From Nymphaea colorata (Eukaryota; Streptophyta; Magnoliopsida; Nymphaeales; Nymphaeaceae), in assembly GCF_008831285.2 (NCBI RefSeq), contig NC_045146.1:2568001-2632000 (forward strand): a stretch of 64,000 nucleotides of DNA. The letters run 5' to 3'. Position 1 is the first letter of the stretch. Every line of letters starts with the position of its first letter. The notes under the pieces are model-generated. The model searched no databases. It was not told the origin of the DNA and was given only the letters and a program-made list of their open reading frames with translations. The position numbers were made by a program, and so were the translations under genes. Positions 49,916 through 63,014 of this stretch are shown in pieces.

Positions 49916-50785
49916 TGTTAATGACCGGGTTGAAAGACAACCGTTCTAGAGAAATTGAAGGAAAGAATCCCAGCAAGATCAATTAAAATTAATGATAAAG
50001 GAAAAAAATCTTTCTACAAAAATCAGATTTAGTTTCTCATGTTTGTCGTTGCCAAAATTGTAGGAACTTCAACTATTTAAGCTTGTTCTATGCATTGTGT
50101 AACCAAGGCTCATGGTGGCCTTCCATGGTGAAAAACCATGTACGTTTAATGAAAAGAATCTTTTCATTGCTGGTTTTTATTTGTTTTACTTCTTTTTTAT
50201 TTGTTAACTTGGTTTCATAGCAAGATGTTTGACGAAAAATAATGAAGCCCATAGGTGGCCTATAGAAGACCAAATACATCTTGCCTTCTTCACCAAATCA
50301 TGTGAAGAAAATCTTAAGGAATCAAAGTTGGCTTTTCTAAATCGCTGCCAAAGCACGATCTATCTTGACAAAAAACTTCATGAAGCAAATTTGGGCTCGC
50401 CGAATCACTGTCAAAGAGATGCCATGATCACCTTTTACAAAGTTCTACAGCAAACTTGGACTTTTAGATTCATTGTTAAGTTTGAGAGAGGATGTTAAGA
50501 ATAAGGTTGAAAGTCAACAATTCTAAAGAGATCCAAGGAAAGAATCCCAGCAAGATCAATCAAAATTAATGATAAATGAAAAAAATTCTTTTCGCAAAAA
50601 TCAAATTTAGTTTCCATGTTTATCGTTGCCAAGATTATAGGAACTTCAACTATTTAAGCTTGTTCTATACATCGTGTGACCAATGCTCATGGTGGCCTTC
50701 CATGGTGAAAACCAAGTACGTTTAATCAAAAGAATTTTTTCATTGCTGGTTTTTATTTGTTTTGCTTCTTTTTTATTTGTTAACT
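49916..50785 (+). mobile_element. TRIM-like short LTR retroelement, 870 bp
   Basis: Two LTRs of about 292 bp (49916-50208 and 50493-50784) start TGTTAA and end TTGTTAAC. The first is followed by a decayed primer-binding site (TGGTTTCATAGC, 50210). A purine run, GAGAGAGGA, precedes the second. The internal region is only 284 bp and carries an 89-codon open frame (50229-50498) with no recognised domain. Overall the element is larger than a classic TRIM but has the same economy. Confidence 0.75.
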
Positions 50786-51000
50786 TGGTATCAGAGCATG
50801 ATGTTTGACGAAAAATAATGAAGCCCATAGGTAGCCTACAAATGATCAAATACAACATTGTCTTGTTCACCAAAGCGAAGACTCGATCCTGTGAAGAAAA
50901 TCTTGAGGAATCAAACTCGATCACCAAAGCCAACTATCTTCTCAACTGAACGTCAATATATTTACAAACAGAAAGGATTAAGAATTTCTGCCGTTTCAAT
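50786..51000 (+). mobile_element. second internal segment of the short-LTR array
   Basis: After the second LTR there is an intact primer-binding site TGGTATCAGAGC (50786-50797), then a copy of the internal region (GATGTTTGACGAAAAATAATG shared in part with 50223 onward) that loses similarity by about 50960. The order LTR, internal, LTR, internal shows a head-to-tail array. Confidence 0.65.
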
Positions 51001-51435
51001 GCCATGATGGACGAAGATTTCATTCACCATTCTAGGAAGGACGAGCTAGCCCTAGAGTCTAGCCAAATCAGTGGATTGATTCGTTCTATTTTTTGAACCA
51101 CCCTCATGTCACATTAACAAAGTGTCAAGTAGTGTTGACATCAGTCTAGATTAGGCTTTGGCCAGCCTACAAGCCTATGCCATGGCCGAACCCCAGGCCT
51201 GATCATCAAGATCCAAACCCAAGTCCAGCTTGACTCGATCCAATTTTAATGAAGAAAATAAAATATTTATGTTTAATATATAAATACGGTATTTGTAACC
51301 AAGAGCATCCATCAACACATGAATGGTTAAGAGAAAAAACATGGAGAAAAAGGTTGAAATTAATCTCCTTGTTTTTCTATTAACCATTCAACACGATGAA
51401 TCAAATGACCTTAATTAGATGGGTGGTTAATTATA

Positions 51436-51436
<1 letters not shown>

Positions 51437-51521
<85 letters not shown>
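51437..51521. repeat. (AT)n microsatellite, about 85 bp
   Basis: An uninterrupted AT dinucleotide run. Confidence 0.95.
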
Positions 51522-51526
<5 letters not shown>

Positions 51527-53760
51527 ATGGTCACTATACAAACATCATTAGCAAGCCTTTTGATTAGTAAAGACATGTGTGGTCCCTTATGTTGCTAACT
51601 TCAACCTTTTGGCAAGAGAAGCACGACTGTAGGATTGCATTTACTTTAAGATGTATTTGCTCCATCTGTAAATAATAATAGTATGTCATTATAAATGTTT
51701 TTACGTATTTCTCTCGTTATTTTGCAGTTTTTAGTTACCAGATTTTTGTTTCCCATGAACATGATTCCTCTTGCAGTCTTTCAGTTTGCAGGTAAAGCTG
51801 ATGAATAAATAGCAAGCTCATAGCTAACCAACAATTTTCTTTTGTAAGGAGAGCTGTGCAATTAGCAGCTCATTATGCATAAATGGGAGATCAGCGCAAA
51901 CACCGAGCATCAAGTCGGCTTGTTTTGCACTGCCAATGCTCAGCTAACATGTAATATGAAGGTTACAGACTTACATTAAGCTTGATAATGTTTTGCTGGT
52001 TATTCAATCTAATATGCAATGAGGCAACGGACAATTAAGTTGCCACATTGAAGTTGGTGATATAACTAGTACCTGGATGACTACATTACTTACTAGTCTG
52101 AATGTCATGACTTCCTTACACGCAGGGGCGGAGGCAGGTGTGGGCAATTGTCCACACAAGTTCATAAAAAGTACTTTATTTTTATATTGAAAATTCGATA
52201 CAAGTAATTTTGATTAGTGCTATAGCATGAACTGGACATCCCGAGGGATGGGCGGGTCTGCCATTTACAGTGTAAAATTTCAAATCAGATATTTTGAAAA
52301 CAGATATATATATATATATATATGAAAGAAATTCTGGGTCAGCTTAAATTCACATTTATATATATTATGGGTCAGCTTAAATTCACATCTCTAAGTCCTA
52401 TGTGGATCTACAATACACTATTATACTATATATCTCAAGTATTGTACCTGCTAATATTTGCAACCCATAGGAGTAATATACCGTAATGGGTCAATTCAAA
52501 CCACTGTCCCCTTATACGGAACTACCATACCACCCAATTGTGCCAGCGGTACCCTTCTTGAGGCAAACCTACTACCTATTTCACCTCTTTTCCCTTTCTA
52601 CTAGAGCTACCTCTTCTATGTATTATTTTTTTTCCCTTTTTCTACCATGAACTGACCATTTCTGATCTTACTTTTTCTAATTTTTAAAGGTTTATAATCA
52701 AAGCTCATTTGAGCATCTTCCATCTTCTTCCCTTATTTTTTTTGTCTCCAACTCTCAATCAGCTGTGTAAATTTCTCAGTAGAGCTCTGGATGTGTAGGA
52801 AGTCATATGTACATTTTTCTGCGTCAACAAGCTAAGTGGTGTTTTAACCAAGATATTCTTGCAAAACTTACAATCATCTTTTAACAAAATGTTGCATGTT
52901 TGAACTGAACATGGTAAGAACGATTTTTTTTTTTCTTTTTGAAACTATTAGTCAAGAAAGTTTTTTTTTTTTAAATATTAGTCAAAACGTAGGGAGCTGT
53001 AAATGTAAAATTTCCCAGCATAAACTTTAAAGTTTGGAGGGCAAGAGTTGCATACACCACAATAGCGGCCCGAAAAAGGGCAGCTGGGCTGAGTCCGGAC
53101 CAAACAAGGTCTCAATTTATCATCGTTGATCGCTGAGTTTTTGAATTTGAGAACTTTGAGTTCTTTGTTCCAATTTTATCGGATGTCTTATTATCAAATA
53201 AAACTTAAAAGGTGTAAGCTTTGATAAGGTTTTTAGGAACACGAGAAGAAAATATGACTCTTATTTTAAGGGTATTCTAGTCATTTGTATTCAATTTCTC
53301 TATCTGAACTGTGAAGCTGTTTAAAATATGTTTTTGAGACATTAGATGCCCTTTCCTCATTATTGCCAAAAATCTAAAGTGTGTTTATGAAAAATTTCCT
53401 CAAACATAATAAAAAGGAAAAAAAATTAAGAGAGATAACGAAGGGATAAAAGGGTAACGGACGTTATGTAGAAGCATTAACCTTGGTCAAGTGAATTCAG
53501 TGCAGAGAGAGAAGAATCTAACCTCGGTTAAGTAACACAGTGGAAGGCTGCCTTTTTTTTAAAGAAATTTTGGAAAGGCGGTCAACTTCTATAATTCAAA
53601 AGGAATTCAAGGCACTTAACTTAAAATTTCCTTTTTCTTTTTTTGCCTTTCAAAAGTTTGTTTTCAGTTTTGGGGTCCAAACTTTTGAACCCAATTTGAA
53701 CTCGAATACTTTTCCTTAAAGCTTCCAGAAATGAAACTTGAATTTTAAACTTTTTTTTTT
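51522..53760. other. intergenic, no gene seen
   Basis: It includes a weak relative of the CAGGGGCGGAG repeat family (about 52125-52260, with GTGTGGGCAATTG), a TA microsatellite (52305-52323) and many T-runs. No coding frame of note. Confidence 0.5.
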
Positions 53761-53778
53761 TTTACTGTAGTTCGCACC

Positions 53779-54650
53779 CTTGAATTTGTAATGTGAAAAG
53801 GCATGGAACAGATCGCATTACTGGTTGACTAAGAAAAGCCAAAAGGCGTTTCTGGATTTTTTGTGGGGAAGTTGCGCTACAGTGGAACTTATTATTTTTA
53901 TGCATAACTTTCTCACTAAAAAGTAAGACATAATAGAAAAATCCTTGAACAACCAAAATAGGTGATGATTCCCACAAGTCACAATGCAGCTTATCAAATT
54001 GTTCAGCACATGAAACACTAGAATGAGAAATTGACAACCGGTTAGAGTTAGCCAAAGCACATCCTAAACAAACAACATAACCAGTATTTTTTTTAACATA
54101 GAAATGAAAGTTCCACGAAGTTATGATTTTTATGCATAAATTCCCCACTAAAAAATAAGACATAATAGGAAAATCCTTGAACAACCGAGTTGGGTGATGG
54201 TTGACACAAGTCACGATGCATCTTATCAAATTGTTCAGCACATGAAGCACTAGAAAGAGAAATTGGCAACATGTTAGATGTAGCCAAAGCACATCCTAAA
54301 AAAAAAACATAACCAGTATTTTTTTGTGAACATATAAATGAAAGTTCCACGAAGTTATGATTTTTATGCATAACTTTCCCACTAAAAAATAAGTCATAAT
54401 AGGAAAATCCTTGAACAGCCGAGATGGGTGATGGTTCACACAAGTCGCAATGCACCTTATCAAATTGTTCAGCACATGGAGCACTAGAAAGAGAAATTGG
54501 CAACCGGTTAGAGGTAGCCAAAGCACATCCTAATGAAAGTTCCACGAAGTTATGATTTTCATGCATAACTTCCCCACTAAAAAATAAGACATAATAGGAA
54601 AATCCTTGAACAGCCGGAATGGATGATGGTTCCCACAAGTCACAATGCTC
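53779..54650 (-). repeat. tandem array of a copia GAG-pre-integrase fragment, four units
   Basis: Minus-strand units of about 235, 233 and 196 bp each encode a version of CALATSNRLPISLSS, CAEQFDK-HCDLW/C, PSP, VQGFSYYVLFFSG and HKNHNFVELSF. The first half resembles the copia zinc-finger/integrase start (CxLAKSHRLPF...HCDLWGPSP...YYVLF). Markers such as the TTATGATTTTTATGCATAA block recur at about 53886 (diverged), 54121, 54354 and 54550. The frame is open for 181 codons (54093-54638) and 176 codons (53762-54292). No LTRs or catalytic domains are attached. Confidence 0.75.
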
Positions 54651-55525
54651 CTTATCTGATTAATTAGTCATTCTTGCAGGTATTATAAGTTTTGAGTTAT
54701 TTCTTTTGCATGCACAAAATTTGCCATGATCATAGTTAGCATGGCCACATTCTACTCTTTTTGCATCAATGGTTCTGAACTGTATTTTCTTTTTATTTGT
54801 ATTTGTTTGCCCAATTTAGAGGCTTGTCATTCCAACTCCAAGGGTCTGATGTCATAACCCCTTTCATCGGACCTGAAATGGAAGGTTTTAGTCATATATA
54901 TATTGAAGAAATCAAATCATCATTTTTCTATAGAAATGAAATTCAGTGTTTGTTCACTATGTGAACCTCGTGGAAAAGGGGAGGTCGGATCAACTTTATA
55001 TTTAAGACCTGAGGCTATCAAACACACCCTAAAGTTTATAATTTTCACGAACTGCTAACTCTCACCCATGATCAAAGTTCCGCACCCAATTTTCTAGTTT
55101 ACATCAAATATTATAATGTTTTTAAAAAATTGAACATGATATTGGGATCTACAGATGAGCTAAAGGACTAAAAAAGTGCAGCTTAATCAAAGAGTAGGCA
55201 TGAAAGGTACAAAGTGTCGGCTAACTATGGCACCTCATTGGTGATATTTTGTTTGTCCAAGAGTATTGTCACTACAATTTAGTCAATATATTTTAACTTT
55301 TGGACGGTATGGCATAATTTTATATGCTATCATAGATTAAATGCTTTGTTTTTACTTTACATACCGAAACCACAACCTTATTCAAGAGGAATATATTGTT
55401 GCATGGAAATTACTCGACATTTAATCAACTTATAGTCTACTTTTCTATTGTTATTATTGTAATTCCTCGGGTCACAACAATTGGTGATGTGAGCAGCCAT
55501 TCAGCATATATCTAAGGAGAGCTAA
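54651..55525. other. intergenic, no gene seen
   Basis: About 54940-55035 carries a CTATCAAACACACCCT end like that of the MITE-like repeats at 41634-42126. Otherwise nothing is recognised. Confidence 0.4.
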
Positions 55526-55889
55526 GGCCCGTTTGATGGGTAGGATATTTCTTATATCTTCAAATTTCTGAAAAATTTTCTTGCCCATCAAACTTAAGAT
55601 GAAAAAGTAACTGTTATGTTGGTTTTCAGATTTTTTGTTCCTCCCCAAAATATTCATGATGAAAAAAAGTAACCGTTGGGCTCTCAAAGCATTCCTTAAT
55701 CCAATGATTTTTTTTTTCATCTTTCATTTTTATCAAACTGAGAAATTTATTTCCTGAAACATAAACTTAAGTCGAGCAAAGACAAAGGAGTCTTTAAAAT
55801 TAGGATTTTGTTTCGATTTCTTTAATTTCTAAAATAAGTTTCTAGACGCTTCTTTTTAACTCCATATTTTCAATGCATCAAACAGCCCC
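55526..55889. mobile_element. PIF/Harbinger-type MITE (Tourist-like), 364 bp
   Basis: The ends read GGCCCGTTTGATGGG and, inverted, GGGGCTGTTTGATGC. Flanking both sides is the trinucleotide TAA (55523-55525 and 55890-55892), the target duplication typical of PIF/Harbinger elements. It is non-coding. An apparent minus-strand frame at 55472-55720 is incidental. Confidence 0.7.
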
Positions 55890-57713
55890 TAAGAGATTAG
55901 GGAGAGATACCCCAAAGAAACCAAAGTTTGTCCCTCTTTTCCTATACCTGTAGGGTCAAATGCAGCTTCGAAACGTAGATGAGAAGCGAGATACAGGTCA
56001 TCTAAGCGTTTAAGCATCACACATCCACCATTTTACAACCTAAAAGAGTAGTGCCCATGAGAATCAACCTTACACTCCTTTGCAGCCCGATCAGCTATAG
56101 TATGCCCCTGTAGCCAGACTAATTAGTGGAAGGTTTTAACTTATTTAGTCAATTATTCAATGGGTTTTTAAATTTTTTAATTCAATTAAAAAGAGCCATA
56201 TATTCTAATAACTATTGTCAGGTGTAACTAGAATCGCAAAAACAAATCATGAATTAATAAAAATTCTTCATGTGCACATGCAAAATAAGGAATATGCATT
56301 TGGCATAAAAAAAGGGTCAACTTTCATAGGACGCCTATAAAGTATCGTTGGTAATCAAAACCACACTTTGTTTTGATTTCTGAAGTTGCTAAAAATGCAC
56401 CTCATTTTGCACCGTCAATCTAAGTCAACTTCTGTTTAAATAAAGCCTAGGTGACTACATGTAACGACATTTTTTTTGTAACTGTTTTGTATGTGCGACA
56501 TTCAAATAGGGCATTTGGGGGCTTTAAATTCCTTGGTAATTTAAGTAACTTTTAACAAGCATGTCCACGCAGATGAGATCGGCGTGGATTTCAGAGCCAT
56601 ACATTTCAAATAAAATCCCTCCCCTTTTCTCCCCTAAAAAAAAAAAATCGATTTCAGATTCACACTTTTAACATTAAAGTGTGGATCTGAAATCCACGTT
56701 AAGATTAAAAGCTGAAATTCACAGTTTGACACAACTGGATTTAAGTTATCACAGATTTGAGATTCCCTTGAATTTGAGATTAGTGGGAAATCAAACGCAC
56801 CAGGCCCCATTGGGGTCTAGTCCCAAGTCTCCACACATAAAAAGAATATTCATAATTCGACAAAATAAGTTTAATTAAAGTTGGGCCAGGCATAGGATGA
56901 GACACATGGTGTTGTTTTGATTAGTTCTAAAAAATTTTCAACAAAGAGGTTAGCCCCTACAAACTTCATAGGACAAAACATGCACATTTATGTAATGGTT
57001 AAACAATAAAAACATTTCAATTGCTTGGAACTATTAAATTCGCCAAAATTTTTAACGCAAAAAACTTACAAACTCTTCAAATACACTTGGTCGAGCAACA
57101 TGCAGAAGCACGATTGGTTAGAGCAGCATTTTTAAATAAAAAGGACAGCCCTCGGGAACAGCCCCCACCTTAAAACTTTAAAAAAGAAAATCATAAAAAA
57201 TTTTATTTAGCCCTATATAAAACTTTCGAAAAATTGTATTTTGATTCGTGTTAAAATTTTTGAAACTACAGTTGGGCCCCTAATAGAAAATTCCTGGTTT
57301 CACCCCTGCTCCAGGATTTCGTTTCATTAATTCAGGTCCACCTGTCTAAATTTGGTTTTCATCCTAAAACCAATTTCACATCGACTACAAAATATTGCAC
57401 AAATTTTGCATACTGCTAATTGGATAAGACAAGGCCATCCTATCATTCCCCTTCCTCAGGTGAGCGCTCTTCCCCTTACCTTCCCTTCCTTCATTACTTT
57501 CAACCAGATTTCTTATAATTTTTATTGCGCTAGAGCTTGATTTCCTTCTAGGACCAGGCAGGTTAGTTGCAAGACAGGCATTCCATGCATACCATACCAT
57601 GGATTGGTGGAAGATTTAGCAGCAAGGCATCCATTTACCAATGATGGCGGCTGGTGTAATCGGTTGTCCACACCAACACCACAAAATATATTTAGTTTTA
57701 CATTATTATTTTG

Positions 57714-57716
<3 letters not shown>

Positions 57717-57755
<39 letters not shown>
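57717..57755. repeat. (AT)n microsatellite
   Basis: An uninterrupted TA dinucleotide run of about 39 bp. Confidence 0.9.
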
Positions 57756-57757
<2 letters not shown>

Positions 57758-60399
57758 TTGAAAATTTTGAATTAATGCCTCCTTCAACCAAAAGTAAATG
57801 GAGCAGTGAATCGTGAGAGATTCTTCATTCTAACTAGACCCTGAAGAAGGAATTAATATTCATGATCGCCTATGAGTGTTGGATGATGAAATAGTGAAAA
57901 AAATGTTTCTAGAGTCCCAATATTGCACTATTGATCCATGACGCAACAGAGATGTATCAGGATGCCAAACATAATTTTTGGTGGCCATGTATGAAGAATG
58001 GCAGTAGTAACTATGTAACTAGATGTCTAACATGGCAACAGGTGAACGTGGAACAAGAATGGTAGCCATTACATCCGCTCTAGAATCATCCCCATCCCCA
58101 TCTCCAAACTAGCAATCCAATCGATGAAAAAGAACAAAATTAAACATGTCAGAGATACACTCTGAATATAGCCTAATTTCAGACCTCTAGCTTGCCAACT
58201 CGGGGACTCTGTGAACTCATCGAGAGTGATGACCCGGATATATGTGCAAGCAACTTACAGTAGACAACAAGGCAGAGAATCATAACCACAAAGTCATCAA
58301 CATACCACATCTACAGTTCATAAGTGTCATGTCAATCATCATAGAGCATCATCAAGTAACCTTTAATTAGCATCAACAATATCTTATATAAGACTTGGTC
58401 ATCAGAGAACAAGCTGTTGTACAGAGTAGCCCCTGTCGTGACCACACAACTTTGCACTGACCTCAGTGACAAGTTGCTGCAGGTAGTCCATGCTCCAGTA
58501 CTGTACGAGAGGGACTGACTCCAATAACAACTGATGCTATAGCTAGTTATTTCCTGATAAATTTCTGCATCAAGATCAACAAATTTTATTCTGGAAAAAT
58601 CTCAAATGTTCAGAAAATTTGGAAGGCAGACCTTCACATTGAGTTTGAATGATCCAAAGATTCCAAACACAGATCGGAAATGTTGGTGCAACGTAACAGC
58701 AAACCATAGAACTAAAGGCAACATCAGATTCCCATTTTTAGCATTTTTTTTTTCATTAGCCTTGGCTGTAAGAAGAGTAGTAATATTAAGTTAACATATG
58801 GCATGGCATGAGTAAAAGCTACTTCCTTCTTAAACTGTAAAATAGGATTAGGAGATGACATATGCCATTAAGCTATGAAACACAGAGAAGCTCTTAAACT
58901 CTAGTGATGCAATACCGTTGAACTAGAGAAGCTCTTTCATGTCTACATAGAAGACAGACTGTTCCTGCTGGTACAGATAGTTCATTACAATGATGACAAT
59001 GACAGTAGAAACCTCAGCTATGGCACATCTTTCCCTACTCGCTGGTTGATCAGTGCCTGAAGTTTCAAAACCAAAATTGACTACATTTTTGTTTACCCTT
59101 CTTGCTCAATTTGCCGATCGGTTCATTGTTGATCATAACACTAAGCATTAACCTCTTACAGCTTAAATGTATGCTCTCTCTCTCGCTGCGTGTCTGTTGT
59201 TTTAATTACTTTAAGTGATAGCAATTTAACCGGGCCTGCAAAGAGTTCCTCCATTGACTAACATGGAGTGTTTATCAAGGTAAAATATTTAATTTTAATA
59301 CCGTCATCTAAATGTGAGTTACATATGAAATCGCGCAGAAATGATGGATACCGGTCGCGGGTTGTTAATATAAAATGTTGAGCTGCTTATACGGTTATAC
59401 CTGCGGTCATATCCATGAGGATGACCCATTTTTGTGTTTAGATCTGGGCATTGGGCCGGTCCCGGCTTGGCTCGAAACTTGAGCCTAAGTTAGGCTAAAA
59501 TAAACAAATATTTTTAATAATACAATGTATATTGTTATTATATAAAAATAATAAAAAAATTGACCCCATCAAACGGACCTGAGCCGGTTTTTTCGGGCCC
59601 GAGCCTCGGCTCGATCGGATACCGTTGTCTGGCCTATAGTTAATTACGAGAACAAATAAGACTCACTAAAATGGACAAGTTGGTCATGGACCAATTAAAA
59701 GTGGGTCAGTTACCACATTAACCTCACTAACTTGCATTGCATGCATGGATACTAACAAGTCATTGTGTCGTGTCACATGTGGAGGTCATCTCACTTGTCC
59801 ACTTCGTCATTCATGTTCCAATGGTGGCCATGCATTGCATCTCATTTAATTCATAAGTATGTTCATTGCATTCTAGATGCATCCATATTTCATTTGATGC
59901 AACATAGTTCTCGAACCCTCGACATTTTAAGGCACCATCATTCATCTAGGCATTTTATATATGCGTTCCCAATTCAGGTTTGGGTTGGCTCGGTATGTCC
60001 CCGACTCGTCCCTGGCTCGGCCCGACTTGGCCCTAACTCATCGTGATTGGTCCGATGCAGATCATTTTAAAACTCGACCAAATTGATGAATTAACTCACC
60101 AAGTCGATGAGTCAACTCACGGACCCAATGACCTGGTCATCTGTGATATGAGTTCGAGTCATAGGTTTGCCAATTATGTTTTTTACCCCGCTTTCTTATA
60201 AGAACTAATTTGAAGATCACAAAAGCGAAAAAATGGCTGCGAGGCACAGAGGGGTCATTCCATGTCAGGTTGTTAACAGGAGGGAGAAAACATGCTCAAG
60301 GTGTTTTGGCAAATTTCTAGGAAATTTTAGGGTTCCACTTTTGTGCATATAGGGAACATGGATGTACAAGGAGAGAGCAAGCAAGCTTGAATCAGACAT

Positions 60400-60700
60400 T
60401 GTTTGGCTTGAGCTAAAATCAAGTTGTATGAGGCGAGTCGAACTCAACTTGTTTAAGCTCGTGTTGCTTGATTTATACATTTTTTTATTTAAATGTCAAT
60501 GAGAAAAACAAAAACGATGTTAAAAGTAATTAAAAATTACCGACATACACCTAAAGATCAACAAACAATGAATATACAAATCAAATCGAGTTTAAACAAG
60601 TAAAGCTTGTGTAACTCAAACTTAACTAGTTTATAACTCGAGTTTTAACTCAAGCTTGAGCTCGAGCTTGCATGGGCAACTTCGAGTTGGGTTCGTGTTG
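60400..60700. repeat. GAGCTCGAG-type repeat patch
   Basis: Motifs such as GAGTCGAACTC, CTCGAGTTTTAACTC and GCTTGAGCTCGAGCTTG occur at both ends of an AT-rich core in inverted orientation, which hints at a foldback element of this family. Confidence 0.45.
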
Positions 60701-61899
60701 ACTCATCCCGTTGTATGTCTGATGGATAAGGATCATCCATTTCAAATTGATAAAACACGGTCCGCCCCTAAGATGTAAATAGTGCTTGTGATTGGGATAA
60801 ATAGGAAAGATTGCATAGCGAAAGCGGCAAACGAGCAGTGAAGGAGGGAATATTTTCCCGCGGGAAGAACTTGAACATGGAAGGCCGAAGGGGCATCAAA
60901 TTACCGAAGAATTAAAATTGCCGGCGGCTCCTCTCCAATTGTTCCCCGGCATGAAGTTAACTTCAAAACCAAGAAATTTGGCCGAACTGCCATAAATAGT
61001 AAAACGCCAGATCCATGAGTAATATATACAATGTTATAAATCAATTTACGAATATGATTTACATGCTTAAAAACATACAAGTGGACAAAAGTTCATGTTT
61101 TTAAAAGTGGACTGTACGTTTTAAAAACCCAAAAGTCACCATAAAGTAGACTGTAGTAAAACTGAGTTAGAATTATTAAAAACGAAAAGCTAGTGGAAGC
61201 GAAACCATTCTCAAAATGAGACTAGTTAAATGCATGAACAGTCATGCCCATCACTTGTTTTCTTTCATAAAGAATCATAGATCCATCTTCAAAAAGTAAT
61301 AATGATAATAACTGATACATATAGCGCAAGATTAATTCACAGTTTAAATCTCCAAACTTGATCACTCACTGCTTGCACAGAGTCCCATTTTTTAAAGAAA
61401 ACACACTCTAATTTATGAAATTTCAACATTCGATATGTTTTTAATAATCGATTATATACAATGTTCCATGTCAACACACTTGAGATACTCAACAACTTGT
61501 GTTGTAAAACATGTATAAATGCTGGAACGGCGTAAGTCAACACTATATTTACATAGCTGCAAAAATAGAGGTCTGACTAATCAAATATTCAGTCACTATA
61601 AAGTAGAACCATTAGATTACAGCTCGTTTACATGTGCCTCTGTTTCCATAGCAAGTCATATCTAGATTGAAGCACTGGGAACATAAACAATTGGTTCAGT
61701 CCAAATTTTGTTCAACACACAAATCTATTCATCCTAATAGAATAATATTATAGACACAAGAGGGATACTTTGGTAGTCGATACATGTATGGCCTTAGTGC
61801 TGAATGCATTTGCCCCTCCAGTAGCTCAGAAGCACGATAGTGGAAGCTTTGTGCCATTAAATCAACACTCTTCTCGCATCAAAAGTATGATTTGCTTGA

Positions 61900-63014
61900 T
61901 CAACCAGCTGGTACACTTGTAGCACTGGTCTTCCTTACCTTGGTGGGTGGCCCTGTATCGAGATAATACCAAAGACGTGTAAAGTTAGAACTCATACATG
62001 CGAACACACTGGAGTAAAATCAAGCAACCTTCAGCACAGATGATGTCCCCAACAATCAGGCTAGGCAACCCCAAAATTCCAAAGCATGATATGAAAGATA
62101 TGGGGATCAACAGCTGGATGCAACAATTTCAAACTTTAGAAATGCAGGGAAATGAGAACGATGGAATGAGAGCAGCAAACTCCATTTGTCAAGCAAAAGA
62201 GTGTTCGCGTACATTTGTGAGAATAAAAAAGAAACAATCACTTTCATAAAGATACATAATCCATATGCAACAACTTTTAAGAGACTCTTACTTGGGAAAA
62301 ACAAGAAACTAAATACAAAACCTTCAGGAAAGAAAATATCCAAAACCTGAGATAAGATGACATTGCCGATAAAATTTACTTCTTATATCAAGGAATTAAT
62401 ATTTAAAGAAAAAAACATATGTAACAATTAAGGTGTTCTTACATGACTTGTGTCAGGTACTAATGAAAGTCAATAAGCATTAAATACTGATGCAATACTT
62501 GATATCAAAAGGAAAGAAAACCAAATTCACAAAACAATCCCTTTGCTCTATATAAACCACGATTATTCCACATAGGCAATTGCTATTGGTGCATAACAGG
62601 AACCAAAATTCCTAAATGATTCTTTCTGGTCTTGAAGAGAGAGAGCTCATTAGTCCCATGACTTCCTAAACATTGGGGATTTCAATATCTCATTATCCAA
62701 GTGCTTCCATTAACCAGGGATTGCCGTTATAGCTACAATGCTTTTTTTCATGTTCATGGCACTAAGCAGTGTATAAGCCAAACCCCTATGCTTGCAAGTC
62801 ACAATAAGATTTTATTCCTCCCAAGACCAAATTAAATTGGAGACCTAGATATTGGCCTGGTAACCAACCCTCTAAGCTAAAATGCATTGTTAAAATTCAC
62901 CAAGCTAAAGTTGCCAGCAATTTCTTGTCACAGTAGTTATTGCCATCAAAAGAGAACAGAGTTACCTGGATCATTGAAACAAGGGCGACCGTCATCTAGC
63001 ATAATGAATAAAGC
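61900..63014 (-). CDS. candidate last two exons of an unidentified gene
   Basis: Two short minus-strand blocks have clean splice borders and matching phases: 62966-63014 (TAG acceptor, GTAAC donor; reads ALFIMLDDGRPCFNDP) and 61900-61952 (CAG acceptor; reads PPTKVRKTSATSVPAG then stop), joined by a split Gly codon over a 1013-bp intron. Upstream exons would lie right of 63014, but I see none in the window. I do not recognise the family. Chance matching of such short blocks is possible. Confidence 0.35.

Larger units (their letters stand above)
55890..61899. other. long intergenic region with repeats
   Basis: No gene was recognised. It holds a segment similar to 10745-10935 (about 57140-57310), an AT microsatellite (57717-57755), GAGCTCGAG-rich patches (about 59450-59640 and 60400-60700), and a segment with AAATCAAACGCACC (about 56790) recalling the 41634-42126 repeats. 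Confidence 0.45.
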
